Shown here: positions 19,600-28,009 of the stretch, one piece after another
Position numbering within the stretch: position 1 is the first letter of the stretch
How the letters are laid out: every line of letters starts with the position of its first letter
Assembly (NCBI GenBank): GCA_902618535.1
Contig: CACNAV010000004.1
Coordinates: 62,001 to 126,000 of the forward strand
DNA length: 64,000 nt
Origin: an uncultured Alphaproteobacteria bacterium
Lineage (GTDB): Bacteria > Pseudomonadota > Alphaproteobacteria > Methylaequorales > Methylaequoraceae
Direction of reading: 5' to 3'
Position numbers and translations under genes: made by a program
The notes under the pieces: model-generated
Told to the model about the DNA's origin: nothing
What the model saw: the letters and a program-made list of their open reading frames with translations, nothing else
Databases searched by the model: none

Positions 19600-20181
19600 T
19601 TATTTTTTATCCTCCAATGAAGGGCTTGTTATTTTTTTATTGGTTTCCTTGTCTGTTGTCTCCTTTTTTTCAGTTGAAACATTTTCCTTTAAAGATTCTG
19701 ATTTTTTGCTTGAATCTTTTGATGAAGTTTCCTCACTTTTTAATGTTTTTTCTGAAACTTCAACAGTCTTTTTTACCCCATTGTCGGTGTTATTTTTTTT
19801 CAGATTATCATTGTTACTAAATGAAGTTTTCTCGGTTATACGAGCAGACTTTCCACTTCTACCTCTAAGGTAGTAAAGTTTTGACCTCCTTACATCACCT
19901 CTCTTAACAACTTCTATTTTACTTATTTGAGGAGAATAGTAGGGTAATACTCTTTCTATTCCTTCCCCATAAGATATTTTTCTGACGGTAAATGATGAGT
20001 TAAGGCCGGCATTTTTTTTTGCTATACAAACGCCTTCAAAAACTTGGATCCTTTCTTTTTCACCTTCTTTAACCTTAAGATGGACTTTTAGTGTATCTCC
20101 TGAGTTGAATTTAGGATAAGTCTTTTCAGACAGTAGTTTTTGTATTTGGTCTTTTTCAAAGTTTTCTAATATATTATTCAT
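19600..20181 (-). CDS. rplS: Ribosomal protein L19 with long acidic/lysine-rich tail
   Basis: Large-subunit protein at the 30S-50S interface. Residues 1-118 match the whole normal L19 ([51 protein letters not shown]). Residues 119-193 are an added low-complexity tail rich in Ser, Lys, Glu, Thr and Asn with no hydrophobic core, probably disordered. The start overlaps the trmD stop by four bases. S16 in the same operon also carries a C-terminal tail. Confidence 0.95.
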   Translation of the reverse strand: MNNILENFEKDQIQKLLSEKTYPKFNSGDTLKVHLKVKEGEKERIQVFEGVCIAKKNAGLNSSFTVRKISYGEGIERVLPYYSPQISKIEVVKRGDVRRSKLYYLRGRSGKSARITEKTSFSNNDNLKKNNTDNGVKKTVEVSEKTLKSEETSSKDSSKKSESLKENVSTEKKETTDKETNKKITSPSLEDKK

Positions 20182-20885
20182 AACTTCCTCTTTTTTTCTT
20201 TCACAAATAATTTGTATAAATCAGGCCTTATCTTTTTAGTTTTTTCTAGCGAGTTATTCAATCTCCAATCTGAAATTTTTTTGTGATTCCCTGTTAATAG
20301 AACTTCTGGAACTTTAAGCTTATTCCAAATGGAAGGCTTTGTGTACTGTGAATATTCTAACAAGTAATCATGAAAACTCTCAGAGCTTAAACTTTTACTA
20401 TTACCTAATACTTCAGGAATTAATCTTACGCAAGCATCAATTAAAATAAAAGAGGCTATTTCACCGCCTGATAGAACATAATCCCCAACTGATATTTCCT
20501 CAATTTCATTGTAATCAATAAACCTTTGGTCAATTCCTTCATATCTTCCACAAATTAGAATAATTTCTTTTGAGCTCACTAAATTTTTTATGAAATTCTG
20601 CGTAATTTTTTTGCCACTTGGAGATAATGAAAGAATTTTACAATTTTTTTTAAACCCTTTTTTTGCAAAAGTTAAAGCATTTTGAAGAATTTCAGGTTTC
20701 ATTATCATTCCTGCGCCGCCTCCAAAAGGAGTGTCGTCAACTGTTTTTGCTTTATTAATTGAAAAATCTCTAATGTTGATAGCCTCCAACTGAAATTTTT
20801 TTTTTCTTAACGCTTTTCCTGTTATTGAATGATTTATAGGACCAGGAAACATTTCTGGAAAAAGTGTCAATATTTTAAATTTCAT
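20178..20885 (-). CDS. trmD: tRNA (guanine-37-N1) methyltransferase
   Basis: SPOUT methyltransferase that makes m1G37 in tRNA, preventing +1 frameshifting. Its 235 residues include [34 protein letters not shown] and the trefoil-knot segment [15 protein letters not shown]. The ATG overlaps the end of rimM by 11 bases and the stop overlaps rplS, the classic rpsP-rimM-trmD-rplS order. Confidence 0.96.
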   Translation of the reverse strand: MKFKILTLFPEMFPGPINHSITGKALRKKKFQLEAINIRDFSINKAKTVDDTPFGGGAGMIMKPEILQNALTFAKKGFKKNCKILSLSPSGKKITQNFIKNLVSSKEIILICGRYEGIDQRFIDYNEIEEISVGDYVLSGGEIASFILIDACVRLIPEVLGNSKSLSSESFHDYLLEYSQYTKPSIWNKLKVPEVLLTGNHKKISDWRLNNSLEKTKKIRPDLYKLFVKEKKRKL

Positions 20886-21411
20886 AATATTTTTTGCTTA
20901 AATATAACTCTTTTTTTTTCGGATTGATTTTCTCAATGTGATCAAAGTTAAATGGAACCAATAATTCACCATTTTCACATTTAATTTCCAAATATTCACC
21001 AGCTCCGTGGTTGTAAACATGTTTAACGTAACCAACTTTCTTTTTATCTATTAAAACGTTCATTTGCTCAAGTTCGGAAAAGTAAAATTGGTTTGGTTTT
21101 AGTTTTGGAAGATATTTTTTGTTTAAAAAAATTAGTTTACCAGTGAAAACTTTTGCTTCTTCAACTGTTTCAATATTTGTTATTTTGGCATATATTTTTT
21201 TATTTTTTTTTTCTAGTTTAATTAGAATCTCTTCTTTTTGATCAACACTAAATTTATGAAAATTTAGAATATCTAATTGTGATGTGAAGTAGCTATGTAT
21301 AAGAAGTTTGCCTTCTAAACCAAATGTTTTTCCAAACTTAGCAACAACTATACTTTTTTGTTTTGCCTTTTTATTAATAGCCTGCCTATTATCATTATTT
21401 TTTTTCACCAT
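20875..21411 (-). CDS. rimM: Ribosome maturation factor RimM
   Basis: 16S rRNA processing factor that binds S19 on the 30S head. An N-terminal RimM domain (about 22-100, beginning [21 protein letters not shown]) is followed by a PRC-barrel (about 110-178, with [34 protein letters not shown]). About 20 Lys/Asn-rich residues precede the conserved start. I use the ATG at 21411; a GTG at 21420 is also possible. It overlaps the rpsP tail by 17 bases. Confidence 0.9.
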   Translation of the reverse strand: MVKKNNDNRQAINKKAKQKSIVVAKFGKTFGLEGKLLIHSYFTSQLDILNFHKFSVDQKEEILIKLEKKNKKIYAKITNIETVEEAKVFTGKLIFLNKKYLPKLKPNQFYFSELEQMNVLIDKKKVGYVKHVYNHGAGEYLEIKCENGELLVPFNFDHIEKINPKKKELYLSKKYYEI

Positions 21412-22063
21412 TATTTTCACTTTCAGCTGGTTTATCCGCGGCAGCGGGCTGAGGTGCGGCTTCGGCTGGTTTATCCGTGGCAGCGGGCTGAGGTGCGGCT
21501 TCAGCTGGTTTATCCGTGGTAGCGGGCTGAGGAGCAGCGTCGGCTGGTTTATCCGTGGCAGCGGGCTGAGGTGCGGCTTCGGCTGGTTTATCTGCGGCAG
21601 CGGGTTGAGGTGAGGCTTCAGCTGGTTTATCTGCGGCAGCGGGCTGAGGTGCGGCTTCAGCTGGTTTATCTGCGGCAGCTGGCTGAGGTGCGGCGTCGGC
21701 TGCCTTTTCCATATCCTGTTTTGACTTTTCTTTTTCTTCTTTTGCTTTAATTTTTTCTAATGTTTTCTTTCTTGGTTTGTTTTGTTTTGTTTGTTCGTAA
21801 ATTACGGGTTTGTCAGCCAACTTTTCATTCGCTAAAAAATTCTGAACCCTTTGAGTTGGTTTGGCACCAACCGATAACCAATACTTTATTCTTTCAACAT
21901 TCAGAGTAATCCTTTGAGGATCATCTTTATTTTTCATTGGGTTATATGTACCCAATCTTTCGATAAATCTTCCATCTCTTGGCGATCTTATATCCGCTGC
22001 AACAATTCTAAAGAAAGGTCTCTTTTTTGAACCTCCTCTTGATAATCTAAGTGCTACTGACAT
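21395..22063 (-). CDS. rpsP: Ribosomal protein S16 with tandem-repeat tail
   Basis: Small-subunit assembly protein. Residues 1-85 are ordinary S16 ([52 protein letters not shown]). Then comes a Lys/Glu-rich linker (about 92-120) and seven 13-residue repeats of the type [13 protein letters not shown] (122-212), ending [10 protein letters not shown]. Total 222 residues against roughly 80-110 for compact S16; alphaproteobacterial S16 proteins often have charged or Ala/Pro tails, but this array is long. AAGGAAA lies nine bases before the ATG. The repeats are far richer in G+C than the surroundings. Confidence 0.95.
   Translation of the reverse strand: MSVALRLSRGGSKKRPFFRIVAADIRSPRDGRFIERLGTYNPMKNKDDPQRITLNVERIKYWLSVGAKPTQRVQNFLANEKLADKPVIYEQTKQNKPRKKTLEKIKAKEEKEKSKQDMEKAADAAPQPAAADKPAEAAPQPAAADKPAEASPQPAAADKPAEAAPQPAATDKPADAAPQPATTDKPAEAAPQPAATDKPAEAAPQPAAADKPAESENNGEKK
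21428..21700 (-). repeat. 39-bp tandem repeat, seven units, inside rpsP
   Basis: Seven in-frame 39-base units (273 bases in all) code for (A-[ED]-A-[AS]-P-Q-P-A-[AT]-[AT]-D-K-P)7. Units differ by a few bases; the variable positions are Glu/Asp at 2, Ala/Ser at 4 and Ala/Thr at 9-10. The unit length is a multiple of three, so unit gain or loss would keep the frame. There are no unique spacers, so this is not a CRISPR array. Confidence 0.95.
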
Positions 22064-22085
22064 TTATTTTTCCTTTCTACAAAAT

Positions 22086-23462
22086 TTAAAATGGTCTGTT
22101 TTTATTTAATATCGAACTGATGTCTCCAGTTTGGCCGGATTTCATTAAACTTTCTAGTTCTCTATTGTTTCCAACTTTTTTCATCATTTGACTCATTTTT
22201 TTAAATTGTTTAAGTAATTTGTTTATATCTTGAACAGAGGTTCCAGAGCCCTTTGAAATTCTAATCTTTCTTGACGCTTTGATTATATCTGGAAAGACTT
22301 TTTCTTTTTTTGTCATTGAGCTGATTATTGCTTTTTGTTTTTTAAATATATTGCTGTTTTCAATAGATTCCTCGACTTTTTCTTTAAGATGTGACATCCC
22401 TGGAAGATATTTTAATAGGCTTTGAACCCCACCCATTTTTGAAATTTGATCAAGTTGCTTAGAGTAGTCTGCTAGAGAGAATTTTCCTTTAAGAAGTTTT
22501 TTTTGAAGTTTTTCTGCGTCTTCTTGATCAATTTGCTCAGAAGCCTTTTCAACGAGTGAAACAACATCTCCCATACCGAGGATTCTGCTTGCAATTCTAT
22601 CTGGATAAAAAATTTCAATGTCTTCTATTTTTTCGCCTACACCAATAAATTTAATTGGTTTCTTTGTAACTTCTTTCATTGAAAGAGCTGCACCACCTCT
22701 ACCGTCACCATCTACCCTTGTCAAAATAATTCCTGTTAATTCTATTTTCTCAGAAAAATTTTTTGCCGTGTTAACTGCATCCTGACCAGACATTGAATCG
22801 GCTACAAGAAAGATTTCAGTAAACTTAAAGCTTTCTGAGATATCCTTGACCTCTTTCATCATTTTTTTGTCAATATGATTTCTTCCAGCACTATCTAAAA
22901 TTAAAACATCTGATTCATTTGCAATTGCTTCTTTTTGAGCTAGTTTTGCAATTTCTAACGGTGATTTATTTTGTTGTATTGGAAGGACAGTTAAATTATT
23001 TTTTTCTGCAAGTGAAATTAGCTGCTCTTGTGCAGCTGGTCTGTAGATGTCCAGAGATGCCATCATGACTTTCTTTTTTTTATTTTTTTCAATCCAGTAT
23101 GACATTTTCGCAGTTGAAGTGGTTTTTCCTGAACCTTGAAGTCCTACCATCATAATGATAGCGGGTGGTTTGGAACTTAAATTTATTTCATTGTTTTCTG
23201 AACCTAACAAGTGGATTAGTTCGTCATTAACAATTTTGACAACCATTTGTGCGGGAGAGACACTTCTAACAACCTCTTGACCAAGAGCTTTTTCACGAAT
23301 TTTCTCAATAAAATCTTTAGCAACTGATATAGAAACATCAGATTCTAGGAGTGCCACCCTGATTTCCCTTAGAGCTTCGTTTAAAGAAGTCTCGTCGATT
23401 ACTCCCTTGCCTTTGAGTTTATCAAAGATTCCAGAAATTTTATTTTGTAAATTCTCAAACAT
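22086..23462 (-). CDS. ffh: Signal recognition particle protein Ffh
   Basis: SRP54 GTPase that binds signal sequences of membrane proteins and 4.5S RNA. NG domain with GLQGSGKT (107-114), DSAGR and TRVDGDGRGGAAL; a methionine-bearing M domain follows (about 300-458, KMGGVQSLLKYLPGMSHLK and SMTKKEKVFPDII). No Shine-Dalgarno sequence is visible; the start is preceded by T-rich DNA and a terminator-like hairpin. The receptor gene ftsY lies about 2 kb away on the other strand. No 4.5S RNA gene was recognised in the window. Confidence 0.96.
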   Translation of the reverse strand: MFENLQNKISGIFDKLKGKGVIDETSLNEALREIRVALLESDVSISVAKDFIEKIREKALGQEVVRSVSPAQMVVKIVNDELIHLLGSENNEINLSSKPPAIIMMVGLQGSGKTTSTAKMSYWIEKNKKKKVMMASLDIYRPAAQEQLISLAEKNNLTVLPIQQNKSPLEIAKLAQKEAIANESDVLILDSAGRNHIDKKMMKEVKDISESFKFTEIFLVADSMSGQDAVNTAKNFSEKIELTGIILTRVDGDGRGGAALSMKEVTKKPIKFIGVGEKIEDIEIFYPDRIASRILGMGDVVSLVEKASEQIDQEDAEKLQKKLLKGKFSLADYSKQLDQISKMGGVQSLLKYLPGMSHLKEKVEESIENSNIFKKQKAIISSMTKKEKVFPDIIKASRKIRISKGSGTSVQDINKLLKQFKKMSQMMKKVGNNRELESLMKSGQTGDISSILNKNRPF

Positions 23463-23473
23463 ATTTAAAAAAC

Positions 23474-23505
23474 AAAAAAAGCCAGTGCGCGAAACTCGCG
23501 GACTG
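23474..23505 (-). terminator. Terminator-like hairpin in the ffh leader
   Basis: On the minus strand a stem of nine positions with one internal mismatch (arms 23483-23491 and 23497-23505, CGCG core, five-base loop 23492-23496) is followed by GC, then seven T (23474-23480) and six more T after one G. It ends 20 bases before the ffh ATG and is oriented to stop transcription into ffh. It could be an attenuator or the end of a short leader RNA. The opposite direction lacks the T tract. Confidence 0.6.
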
Positions 23506-23520
23506 ACTAAAAGTGTTGTT

Positions 23521-23549
23521 TTTATAACAAAAAAAGATAATTTCTTAAA
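23521..23549 (-). promoter_or_regulatory. Putative promoter for ffh operon
   Basis: On the minus strand TTTAAG (23544-23549) and TATAAA (23521-23526) are separated by 17 bases. A start near 23514 would give a leader of about 50 bases that contains the hairpin above. This is a weak-consensus match in AT-rich DNA, but the gap must hold a promoter for the long minus-strand run. Confidence 0.35.
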
Positions 23550-23566
23550 GTTATAAATAAAATTTT

Positions 23567-24400
23567 ATGAAATTATATAACTTTAAAAAAATGCATGGGC
23601 TTGGGAATGATTTTTTAATCTTTCCATGGAGCGAGGAGTTGCCTCAAAAAAACATTATTAAAGCTCTATCTTCAAGAACAAAGGGAATAGGATGTGATTT
23701 GATTGTTTTTCTAATTAAACTTGAAAAAAATATCGCAAATTATAAAACTCACTTTTTCAATAATGATGGAACTAGAGCAGAAATTTGTGGTAATGCATTG
23801 AGATGTATAGGAAAGTTACATTATGAGGAGTTTAGTTCAAAAAATTGTCTAATTGAAACTGATGTAGGACTTATCGATGTAGAATTTAATAGTGATTCTA
23901 CTGTAAGTGTCGATATCGGCTCACCGAAATATAATTGGAAAGATATACCCTTAATAAGAGAAATGGATAATTCTAACCTGGGTTTTGATTTTTCATATTT
24001 AAAAAATGGTTTTGCACTCAATATAGGAAATCCACATTTGGTGTTCGTTGTTGATAAAATTGATAAAAACAAATTTACAGAGGATTCATTAAAGGTTCGA
24101 AACAGCAAATTTTTTCCTCAAGGAGTCAACATAAATATTGTAGAAGTTCTGAAAAAAAATGAAATTTCAGTTTTAACAAGTGAGAGAGGAGCTGGCATAA
24201 CTGAAGCATGTGGAACTGGTGCTTGCGCAAGTGTAATTGCAACAAATAAGATGCAACTTGTTGAAAATAAAGTTTTAGTTAGTATGCCTGGTGGTTTTTT
24301 AAACGTTGAAATTACTTCTGATGAACATATCTTCATGACAGGGGATGCAACCAAAGTATTTGAAGGAAAAATAAATTTTGAGGATTTAGGAAATGTTTAA
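23567..24400 (+). CDS. dapF: Diaminopimelate epimerase
   Basis: PLP-independent epimerase converting LL- to meso-diaminopimelate for peptidoglycan and lysine. It has 277 residues with both active cysteines: Cys74 (NNDGTRAEICGNALRC) and Cys215 (GITEACGTGAC), and the N-terminal KMHGLGNDF. It diverges from ffh and overlaps mtaB by eight bases; dapF-mtaB-ftsY is a conserved alphaproteobacterial set. Confidence 0.96.
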   Translation: MKLYNFKKMHGLGNDFLIFPWSEELPQKNIIKALSSRTKGIGCDLIVFLIKLEKNIANYKTHFFNNDGTRAEICGNALRCIGKLHYEEFSSKNCLIETDVGLIDVEFNSDSTVSVDIGSPKYNWKDIPLIREMDNSNLGFDFSYLKNGFALNIGNPHLVFVVDKIDKNKFTEDSLKVRNSKFFPQGVNINIVEVLKKNEISVLTSERGAGITEACGTGACASVIATNKMQLVENKVLVSMPGGFLNVEITSDEHIFMTGDATKVFEGKINFEDLGNV

Positions 24401-25637
24401 TAAAGAAAAGACAAAAGTGATAAATTTAGGTTGTCGCCTAAATTTTTTTGAATCGGAAGTTATTAATGGTATTTTATCTGATAAAAAGCATGAAAAAAAA
24501 ATTGTAGTTAATACATGTGCAGTAACAAATAATGCTGTTCAAAAATCACTTCAGGAAGTTAGAAAGCTTGCTAAATATTATCCTGACAAAGAAATTATAG
24601 TTACTGGCTGCGCAAGTCAGTTAGAAAAAGGACTTTTTAAAAATTTAAAAAATGTTTCTAGGATAATTGATAATAAATATAAAACTGTTCCTGATGCTTA
24701 CGAGTTTGAAAATAGTTTAGTTGGAAAAAAATATGAGTTTCCAGAACTAGCAAATACGGAATCAAAAAGAACACGTGCTACAATCCAAATTCAGCAAGGA
24801 TGTAATCATAGATGTACTTTTTGTATTATTCCTTATGGGAGAGGCGATTCCTTAAGTCTTCCTGTTGGTGAGGTGTCAAGAAGGGTTGAGAATGTTTTAA
24901 AAAATGGATTTAAAGAAGTAATTTTTACTGGAGTTGATTTAACATCGTATGGTGAGGATCTCCCAGGAAAACCAAAATTAGGAAATCTTTTAAGAAGAAT
25001 TTTTAAACTTCACCCAAATTTATCGAGACTAAGATTATCATCAATAGATCCCGCTGAAATAGATAATGATTTAATTGAACTTATGAGATTTGAAAAAAAA
25101 TTGATGCCTCACATTCACCTTTCTGTTCAATCAGGAGACAATTTAATTCTAAAAAGAATGAAAAGAAGACATGATAGAGAAACTGTAATTAAAATATGCC
25201 AGGATTTAAAAAGTCACAGAAAAGATATTACTTTTGGAGCTGACCTAATAGTTGGTTTTCCAACAGAGACAGATTCAAATTTTCAAAATACGCTCGATCT
25301 TGTATCTCAATGCAAATTCAATAATGTTCATTTTTTTCCATTTTCTGCTAGAAACAAAACTCCTGCAGCTAAAATGCCGCAAGTTTTAAATTCTGTAATA
25401 AAATCTAGAATTAAAACAGCAAAGAACTTCACGAATCGTTTAATTAAGGAAGGCGCAAAAAAAAATATAGGAAAGATTATTGAAGTCCTTTATGAAACAA
25501 AAAACTTAAGTTACACAAATAATTTTTATAAGGTAACTATTGATTCAAAAAATAAAAAAGTTGAAAAAATGAATGGGCAAATAATTAAAGTAAAATTGAA
25601 GTCTTTTACTAATGGCAAATTTTTTGCGGAGGCTTAG
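24393..25637 (+). CDS. mtaB: tRNA methylthiotransferase MtaB (t6A to ms2t6A)
   Basis: Radical-SAM enzyme of the MiaB-like family adding a methylthio group to t6A37 of tRNA. The N-terminal cluster cysteines are at 14, 42 and 73 (NLGCRLN, NTCAVT, TGCASQ); the radical-SAM CxxxCxxC is Cys137/141/144 (GCNHRCTFCIIPYGRG). A short C-terminal TRAM-like region follows. Length 414 residues. The NLGCR-N start and the IIPYGRG segment favour MtaB over MiaB or RimO. Confidence 0.9.
   Translation: MFNKEKTKVINLGCRLNFFESEVINGILSDKKHEKKIVVNTCAVTNNAVQKSLQEVRKLAKYYPDKEIIVTGCASQLEKGLFKNLKNVSRIIDNKYKTVPDAYEFENSLVGKKYEFPELANTESKRTRATIQIQQGCNHRCTFCIIPYGRGDSLSLPVGEVSRRVENVLKNGFKEVIFTGVDLTSYGEDLPGKPKLGNLLRRIFKLHPNLSRLRLSSIDPAEIDNDLIELMRFEKKLMPHIHLSVQSGDNLILKRMKRRHDRETVIKICQDLKSHRKDITFGADLIVGFPTETDSNFQNTLDLVSQCKFNNVHFFPFSARNKTPAAKMPQVLNSVIKSRIKTAKNFTNRLIKEGAKKNIGKIIEVLYETKNLSYTNNFYKVTIDSKNKKVEKMNGQIIKVKLKSFTNGKFFAEA
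25628..25632 (+). promoter_or_regulatory. Ribosome binding site that fixes the ftsY TTG start
   Basis: GGAGG lies seven bases before the TTG at 25640. It is one of the few strong Shine-Dalgarno sequences in the window and supports a TTG start where no ATG is available. Confidence 0.7.
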
Positions 25638-25639
25638 CA

Positions 25640-26551
25640 TTGGTTTTTGGATGGTTTAAAAAATTAACATCTGGGCTTTCAAAATCATCTGAAAAAATTT
25701 CTGATGGAATTAAAAAAGTTATCAAAGGAAAAAAAATTAATGAAACTACTTTAGATGAGCTTGAAGAGTTTTTGATATCATCCGATTTAGGCGCAAATTT
25801 TTCTTCTGATATTATTGAAGACCTTCGAAAATCTAAGATGATTGAGCCAAGCGCAGAGAAGGTTAGAATTGTAATACAAAAAAAAATCGAAAATCTATTA
25901 CAACCATTGGAAAAAAAAGTCGATTTAAAAACTAAACCATTTATTTTTCTTATTGTTGGAATTAATGGTGTTGGTAAAACCGCAACGGTTGGTAAACTTG
26001 CTAATAAATATATTAGTGAAAAAAAAAAAGTCGGTCTTGTTGCAGCGGACACATTCAGAGCCGCAGCTACCGAACAGTTAAAAATTTGGTCAGATAAAAC
26101 TAATTCAGAATTTTTTTCGGCAAAGGAATTTTCTGACCCAGCCGCACTTTCATTTGAATCCATTAAAGAGGCAATGAAAAAAGATCTCGATGTTTTGATT
26201 GTCGATACAGCTGGAAGATTACACAACAAATCAGATTTAATGGATCAATTGAAAAAAATTATAAGAGTCATCAAAAAGATTGATGAATCATTTCCCAATC
26301 AAATAACACTAGTTTTAGATGGAAATATAGGTCAAAATTCAATTAGACAGGCCGAAGTATTCAAACAAATTTGTGAGATTGATAGTTTAATAATTACTAA
26401 ACTTGACGGAACTGCTAAAGGCGGTGTAATAGTTCCAATAGCCGAGTTGTTAAAGATTCCAATTTTAGCAGTTGGAACAGGTGAAAAGAAAGAAGATTTG
26501 ATAGATTTTAATGCAAAGGATTTTTCTAAAGCGCTGCTAGGTTTAGATTAA
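25640..26551 (+). CDS. ftsY: Signal recognition particle receptor FtsY
   Basis: Membrane-associated SRP receptor GTPase, 303 residues: NG domain only, with GINGVGKT (107-114), DTAGRLHNK and TKLDGTAKGGV. The long acidic A domain of E. coli FtsY is missing; a short N-terminal amphipathic stretch (VFGWFKKLTSGLSKSSEKI) probably contacts the membrane. Start TTG at 25640 with a good GGAGG upstream, two bases after the mtaB stop. Confidence 0.95.
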   Translation: MVFGWFKKLTSGLSKSSEKISDGIKKVIKGKKINETTLDELEEFLISSDLGANFSSDIIEDLRKSKMIEPSAEKVRIVIQKKIENLLQPLEKKVDLKTKPFIFLIVGINGVGKTATVGKLANKYISEKKKVGLVAADTFRAAATEQLKIWSDKTNSEFFSAKEFSDPAALSFESIKEAMKKDLDVLIVDTAGRLHNKSDLMDQLKKIIRVIKKIDESFPNQITLVLDGNIGQNSIRQAEVFKQICEIDSLIITKLDGTAKGGVIVPIAELLKIPILAVGTGEKKEDLIDFNAKDFSKALLGLD

Positions 26552-26610
26552 AGCTTTATAAAAGAAGAGTTTTTTATATCATATATTATTAATGATTTAT
26601 AGGAGTCAGA

Positions 26611-27060
26611 ATGGAACTTGAAAATTTTAAGAAATTGCATGGTTTTTTTATCGAGGACCTTAGACTTAATCAAACTGAGGAGTTTGAAAAGAAAATCACT
26701 GAGAAAGATATAAATGAGTTTGCTAAATTGTCAGGCGATGATAATCCTGTTCATACGAATTCAGATTTTGCAAAAAAGACTATCTTCAAGCAAAAAGTAG
26801 CTCATGGATTTTTGTCAGCAAGTTTAATATCTATGTTAATTGCAACTAAACTGCCTGGACCTGGGAGTATTTATTTAAGCCAAAATTTAAAATTTCTAGC
26901 TCCAGTTTTTATAGATGATTTAGTAAGAGTCAAAGTAACTGTTGAGGAAATCGACCAAGAAAAAAAAAAAGTAAAATTACAAACAGAATGTTTTAAAAAT
27001 GAAAAAAAAATCATTTCTGGGGAAGCAGTTGTTCTTGTGAATTCAAAAAAAGATTTTTAA
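26611..27060 (+). CDS. MaoC-like (R)-specific enoyl-CoA hydratase
   Basis: Single hotdog-domain protein, 149 residues, of the PhaJ/MaoC type that hydrates trans-2-enoyl-CoA. The catalytic motif is visible (FAKLSGDDNPVHTN, Asp and His), followed by VAHGFLSASLISMLI. AGGAG five bases before the ATG is a strong ribosome site. It sits between ftsY and ribF, four bases from ribF. The substrate cannot be deduced; it may act in fatty acid or acyl-CoA turnover. Confidence 0.8.
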   Translation: MELENFKKLHGFFIEDLRLNQTEEFEKKITEKDINEFAKLSGDDNPVHTNSDFAKKTIFKQKVAHGFLSASLISMLIATKLPGPGSIYLSQNLKFLAPVFIDDLVRVKVTVEEIDQEKKKVKLQTECFKNEKKIISGEAVVLVNSKKDF

Positions 27061-27064
27061 AATA

Positions 27065-28009
27065 ATGAAAGTCTACAGAACATTTACTATTCCAAAAAAA
27101 TTTAATAATTCTGTGATTGCTATTGGAAATTTTGATGGTTTTCACTTAGGTCACCAGGAAGTAATAAATGCAGCTAAAAAAATTTCTTTAAACCTTAAAA
27201 AAAAAGTTGGAGTTATAACTTTTGAGCCACATCCCAAATCTTTTTTTCAACAAAAATATGACTTTTTTAGACTCACACCTTTTCATATGAAATATGAACT
27301 TTTAAAAAAAGAAAAATTAGATTTTATGCTAAATATTAAATTTAATAAAAATTTTATGAAAATCTCCTCAATAGATTTTATAGAAAAGATTTTGTTAAGG
27401 GATTTAAAGGCAAGTCACATTGTTACAGGCTTTGATTTTGTGTTTGGAAATAGACAGACTGGGAATGTTGATGTTTTGAGAGATTTCTGTAAATCATCTA
27501 ACAAACTCCAATTTACTAAAATTGAAGAAAAAAAAATGGATGGTTCCGAAGTTTCCTCCTCCCTGATTAGAGACTTTTTGAGAGATGGGAAGATAGAAAA
27601 GGCTAATAAAATTCTTACAAGAAAATGGACAGTGATTGGAAGGGTTTTAAAAGGAGAAAAGAAAGCAAGAGAAATTGGATTTAAAACAGCTAATATGAGT
27701 GTCAGCTCTTACTGCGAAATATGTTATGGTGTTTATGCAGTTTTAGTTCAACTGCCAAAAGAAATTTCTAATAAAAAGTTTTATGGGATAGCAAATTATG
27801 GTGTCAAGCCGACATTTATGAAAAAAACTCCAATTTTAGAAGTTCACATTTTTAAATTTGACGAGGAAATTTATGGAAAAAAAATTAAAGTAAGTTTTTT
27901 GAAATTTATAAGAAAGGAAAAAAGATTTGAATCAGTTGAGAAATTAAAAGATCAAATTATAAAAGATATCAAGCTAGTAAAAAAAAATGGAATTTTCAAA
28001 AACAATTAA
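27065..28009 (+). CDS. ribF: Bifunctional riboflavin kinase / FMN adenylyltransferase
   Basis: Makes FMN and FAD from riboflavin. The N-terminal nucleotidyltransferase domain (1-175) shows AIGNFDGFHLGHQEVI and FEPHPKSFF; the C-terminal riboflavin kinase domain (about 185-310) shows GKKAREIGFKTANM and the VHIFKFDEEIYGKKI segment. Length 314 is typical. It overlaps ileS by 23 bases; ribF-ileS-lspA is a common proteobacterial operon. Confidence 0.95.
   Translation: MKVYRTFTIPKKFNNSVIAIGNFDGFHLGHQEVINAAKKISLNLKKKVGVITFEPHPKSFFQQKYDFFRLTPFHMKYELLKKEKLDFMLNIKFNKNFMKISSIDFIEKILLRDLKASHIVTGFDFVFGNRQTGNVDVLRDFCKSSNKLQFTKIEEKKMDGSEVSSSLIRDFLRDGKIEKANKILTRKWTVIGRVLKGEKKAREIGFKTANMSVSSYCEICYGVYAVLVQLPKEISNKKFYGIANYGVKPTFMKKTPILEVHIFKFDEEIYGKKIKVSFLKFIRKEKRFESVEKLKDQIIKDIKLVKKNGIFKNN

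Noticed and set aside
21308-21613. Plus-strand reading frame with [13 protein letters not shown]-type repeats
   Set aside because: It is the complement of the rpsP tail repeats and has no start signal or family match.
21428-21700. Possible CRISPR array
   Set aside because: The 39-bp units are directly adjacent without spacers and lie in frame inside rpsP.
23483-23505. 4.5S (SRP) RNA or other structured RNA next to ffh
   Set aside because: The stem is too short and lacks the conserved SRP tetraloop and asymmetric-loop sequences; it reads better as a terminator-like hairpin.
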